From Rugalucina vietnamica (taxonomy: Eukaryota > Mollusca > Bivalvia > Lucinida > Lucinidae), in contig OZ024880.1 of the NCBI GenBank assembly GCA_964017185.1, forward strand, positions 38,158,329 to 38,222,328: a stretch of DNA of 64,000 nt. Reading direction: 5' to 3'. Made by a program: the position numbers and the translations under genes. Below are positions 44,605 through 53,641 of this stretch, one piece after another. Below the pieces are notes generated by a model. The model was given only the letters and a program-made list of their open reading frames with translations. It ran no database searches and was not told where the DNA came from. Position 1 is the first letter of the stretch, and the number at the start of each line of letters is the position of its first letter.

Positions 44605-45717
44605 TTGAATAATCTGAAAACTTGTCTCAGATTTCCTTGTCTCGGCCTCAACCCCATCATAGATTCTTTAAAACTTCTGGATTTGATAGAGTGGACCTTC
44701 AAAAGGGCATTAAAAAACTATGGTTCACTTTATTTGGCATGTAATGACAGAAAGGCTTTTTTCACTTCCTCTGACCAAAGTCGGTATACACTTTGGTCAT
44801 GTCAGAATGTGTGCGACGCCTTATCCTATCTCCTTGATAATATTTATATTAGATTTGGGACCAAGTTATACAGACAAATTGTTGGAATTCCGATGGGTAC
44901 AAATTGCGCACCTCTCGTAGCTGATTTATTTTTATACTGCTACGAAAGAGATTTCATGGATTCTCTTAACCATGATAATCAAGCTGATGTTATTGAGGCT
45001 TTTAATTCCACATCTAGGTACCTCGATGACCTTTTGAACATTGACAACCCTTATTTTGAAGGCATGGTCAATCAAATTTATCCACCTGAACTTCAGTTGA
45101 ACAAAGCTAATATCTCAGATACCGAAGCCCCCTTTTTAGATCTACATCTTTCTGTTTCAAATGGATTTGTTTCTTCTAAAATTTATGATAAGCGCGATGA
45201 CTTTGATTTTGATATAGTAAATTTTCCTTTTTTGGATGGTGACGTTCCTCGTCGTGCTTCTTATGGTGTATACATTTCGCAACTTATTAGGTTTGCTAGA
45301 GTCTGCAATCATGTTACAGACTTCAACGCTCGAAATAAATGTTTAACGGCAAAACTTCTCCAACAGGGCTATCGGTATCATAAACTTCGAAAAACCTTTT
45401 CTAAATTTTATCGTAGACACTATGAATTGATTTCCAAATATAGTGTTGGGTTAAAGACACTTTTAAGTGAGGGCCTTTCGGAACCTGAATTTTATGGTGA
45501 CTTGGTTTACAAATTAAAGAAACTTAAAGGAATAAATGATTTTTCTTTTCAGTTCGGAAAAATCATAACACGTTACAGACGTATAGGTTATAACTTGAAT
45601 GTTATGCGACAGTCTGCATGCTTAGTTTTTAACCCAATCATGGTTGATAACTATGCTGCCTTCTTTAATTGCACGCCGGTGGGTCGGGCGTCAGACTCTA
45701 TGATGGCCCCGACTTAA
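44605..45717 (+). CDS. Reverse transcriptase ORF, Penelope-like type, 5'-truncated
   Basis: 370 codons, open throughout. Visible motifs are YRQIVGIPMGTNCAPLVADL (RT motif 4 region), STSRYLDDLLNIDNPYF with the catalytic YLDD, APFLDLHLS, YDKRDDFDFDIVNFPFLDGD and YGVYISQLIRF. It ends NCTPVGRASDSMMAPT. The palm is complete but the fingers and N-terminal region are cut, so the copy cannot be autonomous. No GIY-YIG endonuclease was recognised downstream. The family assignment (Penelope-like rather than another non-LTR group) is from memory of motif style and is tentative. That it is a reverse transcriptase is certain. It was probably inserted into the MITE at 44401. Confidence 0.85.
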   Translation: MNNLKTCLRFPCLGLNPIIDSLKLLDLIEWTFKRALKNYGSLYLACNDRKAFFTSSDQSRYTLWSCQNVCDALSYLLDNIYIRFGTKLYRQIVGIPMGTNCAPLVADLFLYCYERDFMDSLNHDNQADVIEAFNSTSRYLDDLLNIDNPYFEGMVNQIYPPELQLNKANISDTEAPFLDLHLSVSNGFVSSKIYDKRDDFDFDIVNFPFLDGDVPRRASYGVYISQLIRFARVCNHVTDFNARNKCLTAKLLQQGYRYHKLRKTFSKFYRRHYELISKYSVGLKTLLSEGLSEPEFYGDLVYKLKKLKGINDFSFQFGKIITRYRRIGYNLNVMRQSACLVFNPIMVDNYAAFFNCTPVGRASDSMMAPT

Positions 45718-46380
45718 AGCTATTCATTTTAGTTGGTTGGGGCCGGAGCTTCTTGTCTGTTGCTTGGCCCACCGGGGTCCAACTGGTGTTTTTCTTTTGC
45801 TCCGGAGTTAGTAGGTTATTCGGCGCCCAGGGATCTCCATCGTCGGGCAGCTTACTCAATCTGTGGGTCCTGGTTTTTGATTCATCAGGATGTTTATCAT
45901 GATTTATTTGTTTGTTCTTGATGATTCATTGACTAGTTAGAGATTCACCACGAGGACCGAAGAACTAACTAAATGTTGTGAACCACTGCAGAAGCTGAGG
46001 GTGAGGTTAGGTACCTGTAAAACCGGTTTAAGCCTGCCAGTAACTTTGTGTTACTGATCGTTCCAAGTCGATACTTCTGTGGTGGTTCTTTTTGTTTTAT
46101 GTCTTGGTGTTTAAATTTTTTGTGCTGTTGGCGCCTTATGTATGTTTTCATATTTTTAGTTAAGTTAACTGAGTGGCCACCTATTGGGAAAATAGCTGCT
46201 CATTCGGCTTACGATATGTTTCATGGTATAAGTACTTGATTGTTAGTTTGGTTTTTTTCCCCACCTCGGTTTTTGGAGTGGGAATCTTTTTCTGATTGCG
46301 CCTTTTCCTGATCTTTGCCTACTTGTACCTTTTTAATCTCAGTTTACACTTTGATACATAACAGGGCTATTTGAATCAAG
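45718..46380 (+). mobile_element. Probable 3' region of the reverse-transcriptase element
   Basis: It differs in composition from the surrounding intergenic DNA, with GC-richer stretches (GGTTGGGGCCGGAGC, CGTCGGGCAGC) directly after the RT stop. The right boundary is not visible. Short ORFs here have no recognisable domain. Confidence 0.4.
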
Positions 46381-46610
46381 ACAGAAACTACTGAGATAGA
46401 TTCTCTTGCATCTTTGCTTCAGCATTCAAAACTATGTTCTAACACATACATATCAACAAATCATTAATAACAAGCATACAAACAAACATAACAAATTCAT
46501 TGTAAGTTCTGTTTCTGTGCTCAGGAAGTTGCCCTTCCAACCAATATCACATACAAATAAAACACATATTGCCTCAATATTGCAACACCTTACTTGTCTT
46601 ATTCTTATCT

Positions 46611-46845
46611 GAGCAATCGCGTGAGAAAACCAACAATTTGCATATGCGAAAACAAAGGCGCAGACCAGCTTCGCGGTAACCGCGAAGCTGATCAGCACCT
46701 TTGTTTTCACTACATAGATAGTACATTTCCTCTACTTTCTAAATCCAAACTTTCTAGCCTCTAACCATGTAAAGTGATTGTACAGCCTGGTTTGTGTGGG
46801 ACCTGGTAGGAAACCCAAATTGTTGGTTTTCTCATGCGAAGGCTC
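46611..46845 (+). mobile_element. GAGCC MITE, full-length
   Basis: 235 bp with a perfect centre GCTTCGCGGTAACCGCGAAGC. The left end is mutated (GAGCAATCGCGTGAGAAAAC). Confidence 0.8.
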
Positions 46846-46910
46846 ATTATTCTATGCAATAAAATCAAACTGCAGTTTCTTCCTTGCATTACTAAGAATT
46901 GTTTTTACTG

Positions 46911-46995
46911 TTTTTTTTTTTTTTTTTTTTTTTTTTTCAACTTCAAGTTACCAATGTTTTTGTTTTTTTTTTCAACTTCAAGTTACCAATGTTAG
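46911..46995. repeat. Poly(T) tract and local duplication
   Basis: A run of about 27 T is followed by TTCAACTTCAAGTTACCAAT, then GTTTTTGTTTTTTTTT and a second TTCAACTTCAAGTTACCAAT: a 36-38-bp direct duplication. Confidence 0.7.
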
Positions 46996-47228
46996 TCTCA
47001 TAACTTAAATATCCACAGTGAACAGCTAAGGTCACATCAGTGTTTATTTATCCTAGCCACATTGTTCCCGAGTAAACCTCCGTAAACGTCATGACGCCAT
47101 CGATGCCGTTCTGCTGCTTCAACACACACTTTGTGTAAAATATCTTTTTGCTTGTAAATTTTGTGTTCACCTTGATTATTTTTCAACAAGCGATAGAGAG
47201 AAATGAATGTAAATTTAAGCAATGAGTT

Positions 47229-47370
47229 TAATTTTTCTGATGTTCATGGAGCTATCTATAAACAACAGTGGGTCGCTAGCAAAGCTTACATGAACCCCTT
47301 CAGGGTTCATTTACTTTGCACACAACCACTGTGATTCAAAGCTCCATGAACATCAGAAAAATGAAATTCA
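47229..47370. mobile_element. Short MITE (TTTTTCTGATGTTCATGG ends)
   Basis: Inverted arms TTTTTCTGATGTTCATGGAG and CTCCATGAACATCAGAAAAA enclose a smaller hairpin (CTTACATGAACCCCTTCAGG / GGGTTCAT). Confidence 0.7.
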
Positions 47371-47840
47371 TAAATTCATTTAAATATCAGCTGAAAAGGA
47401 AGAATGTTCATGACCAAATCTTCATAAAGGGATTATACTGGAAAGTTATTTTGGGTGTGTTTCAATATCAAATGAACCAAATGCTCTCAGATCAAGCTAC
47501 TGCACCCATCTTTAACTAAATATGACAGGCGAGACATTATGAAAGAGATTTCATGCTATTTCAAGTAGAACTACCATATTCATTCTATGAAGTGCACATG
47601 CTCCAATAAGTGCACACCCAGGTCTTTTCTGAAAAGGCTGTGTGTAAGTGTACACAGTATCTTATTCCAGTTTTGTCACCAGCATATCTTTGTACGTGTA
47701 TTGAGTGTTAAATGATTTCAAAATATTTTTTGCAAAAGTTGGAATACTTAAATTGCATTACCATTCAAGTTTTGGATCAGATAACTAAAGCAGTGTATGT
47801 GTTGTTTTCGATTAAGTGTGCAGTAATTAGGAAGAGATAT

Positions 47841-48071
47841 GAGCCTCCACGCAAGAAAAACAATTTGGGCTCTAACCATGTCTGACACAAACCAGCCTGT
47901 ACAGTCACAGAAGCAGGCTAGAAGCTTGAAATTTTGGATTTAAGAAGAAGAGGGATTGTATGATGTTTTGAGCGAAAACAAAGGCGCTGATCAGCTTCGC
48001 GGTTACCGCGAAGCTGGTCTGCGCCTTTGTTTTCGCATATGTAGATTGCTTGTTTTCTGAAGCGATGGCTC
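47841..48071 (+). mobile_element. GAGCC MITE
   Basis: The central palindrome GCTTCGCGGTTACCGCGAAGC is perfect. The ends are GAGCCTCCACGCAAGAAAAA and AGCGATGGCTC. Confidence 0.8.
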
Positions 48072-48104
48072 AATTATTATTTTGAACTAGAATTGTCAGA
48101 GAAT

Positions 48105-49258
48105 CTGACTATAGCCCCGCTTCTCAGCTTTTTTGCAGGGTGAAAAAAGCAATGACAGGTAACTATCACAAGCTAGATCCCGTCAATATTGATGCGCATA
48201 CAAAATTTGGTCTGATTATGTCAATTCGTTCTCAAGATATTGAGCGGAAACGAAATTCTGACGTCAATCAAGGGCGATAACTCCGTCAAAATTTTGCGAA
48301 AAATGACGGGTAACAATCCCAAGCTAGATCTTGTCAATGATGATGTGCACACAAAATTTGGTCGGATTCTGTCAATTCGTTCTCAAGATATTGAGCAGAA
48401 ACGAAATTCTGACGTCAATCAAGGGCTGTAACTCTGTCAAAATTTTGCGAAAAATGACGGGTAACAATCCCAAGCTAGATCATGTCAATGATGACGTGCA
48501 TACAAAATTTGGTCGGATTCTGTCAACTCGTTCTCAAGATATTGAGCGGAAACGAAATTCTGATGTCAATTAAGGGCTGTAACTCCGTCAAAATTTTGCG
48601 AAAAATGACGGGTAAGGATCTCAAGCTAGATCTTGTCAATGTTGATGTGCACACAAAATTTGGTCGGATTCTGTCAATTCGTTCTCAATATATTGAGCGG
48701 AAACGAAATTCTGACGTCAATCAAGGGCCGTAACTCCGTCAAAATTTTGGGAAAAATGACGGGTAACAATCCCAAGCTAGATCTTGTCAATGTTGATGTG
48801 CACACAAAATTTGGTCGGATTCTGTCAATTCATTCTCAAGATATTGAGCGGAAACGAAATTCTGACGTCAATCAAGGGCCATAACTCCGTCAAAATTTTC
48901 CGAAAAATGACGGGTAACAATCCAAAGCTAGATCTTGTCAATGATGATGTGCATACAAAATTTGGTCAGATTCTGTCAATTCGTTAGATATTGAGCGGAA
49001 ACGAAATTCTGACATCAATCAAGGGCAGTAACTCTGTCAAAATTTTGGGAAAAATGACGGTCAACAATCCCAAGCTAGATCTTGTCAATGTTAATGTACA
49101 TACAAAATTTGGTCAGATTCTGTAAACTGGTTCTCAAGATATTGAGTGGAAATGAAATTTTGACGGAATAACGGAAGGACAGAATGACGGAAGGACGGAA
49201 CGACGGAAGGACATGGTGAATCCAGTATAGCCCCACTTTTTCAAAGCGGGGCTATAAT
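48105..49258 (-). mobile_element. Tandem-core element, TATAGCCCCGC family
   Basis: The outer ends are TATAGCCCCGCTTCTCAGC (left) and AAAGCGGGGCTATA (right). Seven ~151-bp units are marked by CAAGGGC.GTAACTC.GTC near 48269, 48419, 48570, 48721, 48872 and 49019. A GGAAGGACGGAACGACGGAA microsatellite (49162-49210) precedes the right hairpin. The period is not a multiple of 3, so the many ~80-codon ORFs each cover one unit and are not genes. Confidence 0.82.
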
Positions 49259-49355
49259 TAAACAGCCAACTTTGGAATACTTAAGCACACAGTGCACTGA
49301 ATAGAACAAATACAGTATGTATCAATACATGAATGGTGACTTGCCAGTAGTATAT

Positions 49356-49586
49356 GAGCCGCCTCGTGGGAAAACCAACAATGTGGTTTCCGAACAGGTC
49401 CGACACAAACCAGGCTGTACAAGCACATAAAAGAGCTAGAAGCTTGAAATTTGGATTTAAGTAGGAGGAATTGTACTATCCGGGTAGCGAAAACAAAGGC
49501 GCTGATCAGCTTCACCGTTACCGCGAAGCTGATCTGCCTCTTTGTTTTCGCATATGCAAATCGTTGGTTTTCCCATAAAGCGGCTC
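49356..49586 (+). mobile_element. GAGCC MITE
   Basis: Ends GAGCCGCCTCGTGGGAAAAC / CCCATAAAGCGGCTC. Inverted relative to the next copy at 49694, so the pair could form a large inverted repeat. Confidence 0.8.
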
Positions 49587-49693
49587 TGACATATAGTAAT
49601 ATAACATGGATGACTACAATGTTCAAAATTTACAACGTCATATGACAATATGAATGATTAACATGGTAGGTGAATAAGGCTTTTTTATGATAT

Positions 49694-49933
49694 GAGCCAC
49701 CCCATGGGAAAACCAGCAATCTGCATAGGCGAAAACAAAGACGCAGATCAGCTTCGCGGTAACCGCGAAGCTGATCAGCGCCTTTGTTTTCGCTACTCGG
49801 ATAGTACAATTCCTCTTCTACTTAAATCCGAAATTTCAAGCTTCTAGCTACATGTATTTTCTGTGCTTGTACAGGCCGCTTTGTGTCGGACCTGTTCGGA
49901 AACCACATTGTTGGTTTTCCCACGAGGCGGCTC
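49694..49933 (+). mobile_element. GAGCC MITE, full-length
   Basis: 240 bp with ATAT on both flanks and a perfect centre. It has a small insertion (ACATGT) in the right arm. Confidence 0.82.
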
Positions 49934-49954
49934 ATATTTGAAGAAAACCATTCT

Positions 49955-50126
49955 CACAGTAACTGCACAGCTGATCAGCGCCATTGTTTTTGCTACATAG
50001 ACAGTACAATTCATATTCTACCTATATCTAAAATTTCAAAATTCTAGTTTTCTTTTGTAACTGTACCGACCAGTTTGTCGGATCTAGTCGGAATCGCCGA
50101 AGACTGGTTTTCTTGTGTGATGGCTC
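49955..50126 (+). mobile_element. GAGCC MITE, right half
   Basis: It begins inside the hairpin (CAGTAACTGCACAGCTGATC) and runs to TGATGGCTC; the left arm is missing. Confidence 0.7.
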
Positions 50127-50392
50127 AATTAAAACACTTGATTAGTCGGAAGCTGCCTTGTGGTATGTGTTACCGTATTAGCAAAGGTCTGTCTGCCTTT
50201 TCTTAACATGACTGTAAACATGAATCTAATGGCAAATGAGAGAAATGTCTGCGATTTAGACGTGAAATATAAAAACACACTTTCAACTGGTCCATGGTAA
50301 AGACAAACGTTTAGAAAAACTGCTGTATGCATCTCTCTGAACAATGCTGCCTTTGATATTTGCTACACTTGACAGTACTTTGTGTTTTATAC

Positions 50393-50600
50393 GAGCCTTC
50401 GCATGGGAAAACCAACAATTTGGATATCTGACCAGGTCCAACACAAACTGGCCTGTACAGTCACAGAAGCAGGCTAGAAGCTTGAAATTTCAGATATGTA
50501 AAGCAGAGGTATCATACTATCTATGGAGCAAAAACACAGGCGCTGATCTGCGTCTTTGTTTTTGCCTATACAGATTGTTGGTTTTCTGGTGCGGTGGCTC
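50393..50600 (+). mobile_element. GAGCC MITE, hairpin-deleted
   Basis: Ends GAGCCTTCGCATGGGAAAAC / TTTTCTGGTGCGGTGGCTC. The centre is reduced to GGCGCTGATCTGCGTC. Confidence 0.78.
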
Positions 50601-51258
50601 ATACTATAGTCAGGGACTAAAAGTATTCCATAACGTCAGCATGGCGCCTCCACGTGACCCGCCTTGTTCCATTTGCACGTTGAGTTAAAGGAACACAACC
50701 AAAAGTGCCCTTGACATGACAAACATTTCAAGGAGTATAATGCAAGCTTGAAGGCTGATACACACTTCATTGTTCACATATGTGCATAAAGCAATTTTTC
50801 TTGAAAAAGGACGAAATATACATGGTAAAACAAGTTCATGAGTAAGGCAAATGGTCGTGGTCAATTAGTACATAAATCAATATTTACAGAGTAATAAAAT
50901 ATATCTGTACAATATTGTATACCATTTAAATAACAAATAAAACACCAATATAGCAAAGTTTACAATGTTAGTCCAGAAACAAATTTGCATTTGCATACTT
51001 GTATAAGCAAAATAACTTTTACAAAACATAATGAATGACAGCTGTAGAAACAGGCTTCACTTCAGCTCATCAAAGAACTTATTGTACTAAAATATGTTTA
51101 AATGCCAATAAAAGTAAGCCTTTTAACATTTACATGTATTCATTTTTTATTGATTGACTGCTTTGAAAATTTTAAGCATCTCCCATTTTCTGAGCCTGAA
51201 AAAATGGCTAGATCTATACATTTATCTCTAAAAGTTTGCTATATCTGAGTTAAAATAT
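50601..51258. other. No feature recognised
   Basis: A/T-rich intergenic sequence between two MITEs. I see no exon, repeat unit or hairpin. Confidence 0.3.
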
Positions 51259-51490
51259 GAGCCATGTCATGAAAAAATCAGACTTTTGCCTATGCGAAAA
51301 CAAAGATGCAGATCAGCTCAGTAACTGAATAGCTGATCAGCACCTTTCTTTTCACTAAACAGATAGTACAATTCTTCCCCTACTTAAATCCAAAATTTCA
51401 AGATTCTAGCTTTCTTCTGTGACTGTACAGGCCGGTTTGTGTCAGAACTGGTCGGAAACCCTGAAGACTGATTTTCTCGTGTTGCAGCTC
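51259..51490 (+). mobile_element. GAGCC MITE
   Basis: The left end is GAGCCATGTCATGAAAAAAT. The central region is short (CAGCTCAGTAACTGAATAGC). Confidence 0.75.
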
Positions 51491-51536
51491 ATATAATCAT
51501 TAATAACTAGAAATTGGCTGCAAGCAAGGCTTTCAG

Positions 51537-53313
51537 TATACCCCCCGCAAAATTATCTGAAGCTGGCCAATAACTTCCTAAGTCAAACATGCAAAAAATT
51601 TGTCAAAGATATCTTTTCAGCATTATAATCCTTCATGTACATCCCCAGTATGCCAGTCACATCTTTAAGATATTAAAAGAATATATTGAAAGCTTGAGGT
51701 TGATTTCACTGTATGCACTATGATCATTGTTTATCATGAGAAATGGTAAAAATTGGCTAAGTTAAATAAAAGCTGTAAGTTTGTCAAAAATTAAATTTTC
51801 AGCATGAAAATTATTCATGCACATCTAAAATATATCTGGAACAAATCTACAAAGAATCTTAAAGAAACATTGAAAGCCCTAGGAGGAGTTGATTTCACAA
51901 AGTATGCACTACCAACCATTATTGTATATAAGCAATGGTCAAGAAATGGCTATGTTGAAAAAAGATGTAAATTTGTAAAATATCACTTTTTCAGTATTAT
52001 AATTATTCATGCACATCTTCAATATGTGTGGAACATGTCTGCAAAGTATTGAAAAGAAATACTGAAAGCCCCAGGAGGAGTTGATTTCACAAACCATCAT
52101 TGTATAAAAGCAATGGTCAAAAAATGGCTATGTTAAAAAATGCTGTAAATTTGTCAAAAATTAATTTTTCAGTATTATAATTCTTCATGCACATCTTCAA
52201 TATGTGAGGAACATGTCTGAAAAGTATCAAAAAGAAATACTGAAAGCCCTTGGAGGAGTTGATTTCACAAAATGTGCACTACCAACCATTTTTGTATATA
52301 AGTAATGGTCAAAAAATGGCTATGTTGAAAAATGCTGTAAATTTGTCAAAAATTATTTTTTCAGCATTATAATTCTTCATGCACATCTTCATTACATGTG
52401 GAACATATCTGCAAAGTATTGAAAAGAAATACTGAAAGCCCTAGGAGGAGTTGATTTCACAAAATATGCACTACCAACCATTATTGTTTAAGCAATGGTC
52501 AAAAAATGGCTATGTTAAAAAATGCTGTAAATTTGTCAAAAATTATTTTTTCAGCATTATAATTTTTCATGCACATCTTCAATATGTGTGGAACATGTCT
52601 GCAAAGTATTGAAAAGAAATACTGAAAGCCCTAGGAGAAGTTGATTTCACAAACTATGAACTACCAATCATTATTGTATATAAGCAATGGTCAAAAAATG
52701 GCTATGTTGAAAAATGCTGTAAATTTGTCAAAAATTATTTTTTCAGCATTATAATTCTTCAAGCACATCTTCAATATGTGTGGAACATGTCTGCAAAGTA
52801 TTGAAAAGAAATACTGAAAGCCCTAGGAGGAGTTGATTTCACAAACTATGCACTACCAACCATTATTGAATATGGCAATTATCGAAAATTGGCTAAGTTC
52901 AAAATGCCGTAAATTTGTCAAAATTCATTTTTTCAGCATAATACTTCTTCATGCATATCTTCAATATCTCTGGCACATATCTGCAAAGTATCAAAAGAGA
53001 ATATTGAAAGCTGTAGGAGGAGTTGATTTCACAAAGTATGCACTATTAGCACTATGGCAAACATTCTATGTATAGGTTTAAAAAGTCCCATAACTCTTGC
53101 AAAACTGACCCTTTGGCCCCTAAATTCATATCACACATGTGTTGTCTAATGGTGCAGGTGTGTTGAAAATTTGAAGAACATCGGGCAAAAACTACTTAAG
53201 TTATTCAGCAAAGATGTCAAAATGTTGACAGAATGACGGAATGACGGAATCACGGAATTACGGACAGACTGAAAACAGTATACCCCCCTAAAACTTCGTT
53301 TTGCGGGGGGTAT
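51537..53313 (-). mobile_element. Tandem-core element, TATACCCCCCGC family, second copy
   Basis: The outer ends are GTATACCCCCCGCAAAAT and, at 53279-53312, the hairpin TATACCCCCC...GCGGGGGGTATA. Seven to eight ~190-bp units run 51.7-53.0 kb (GCTGTAAATTTGTCAAAAAT at about 52142, 52333, 52523 and 52714). A GAATGACGGAATGACGGAAT microsatellite (53230-53268) lies inside the hairpin. It shares end hairpins with the element at 173-1261, but the core units are unrelated. It ends ~120 bp before the GABPA stop codon. Confidence 0.82.
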
Positions 53314-53431
53314 AACAACAGAGAGTATGATCTGACATGAAAATTGTTTTATAACCTTTGGTCTAAATATTGCAAGACTTTGCTATATCTGAGTTTTATA
53401 AACATTAACAAGGATGTGAGCATGACTGGCA

Positions 53432-53641
53432 CTATTCCAATGAAGCTTGTACTGTATGAGTTGCAATCTTTGAGATATCAATCGTCCGTAAGGGTTTCGA
53501 TGTTGGCCGTAAAGTTTCCCGTACTCTCTGGAGTTTCTGCTCAGCACACATTGTCACTTGTCTGTTCAGTTCTGCCGCAGAATAGCCCAGTAACATTTTG
53601 AGATCACAAACAAACTTGTACACAAACCTCTTACCATGAAC
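53432..53641 (-). CDS. GABPA: GABPA terminal exon: ETS domain end and tail
   Basis: It starts after TGTTTGTAG with [20 protein letters not shown] and SAAELNRQV, the end of the ETS wing and the GABPA-specific helices that contact GABP-beta. A ~40-residue tail then runs to the TAA stop at 53434-53432. Confidence 0.92.
   Translation of the reverse strand, partial: VHGKRFVYKFVCDLKMLLGYSAAELNRQVTMCAEQKLQRVRETLRPTSKPLRTIDISKIATHTVQASLE

Noticed and set aside
48240-48987. Series of overlapping ~80-codon ORFs with similar proteins
   Set aside because: They recur with the 151-bp repeat period and shift frame each unit; they are translations of a tandem repeat.
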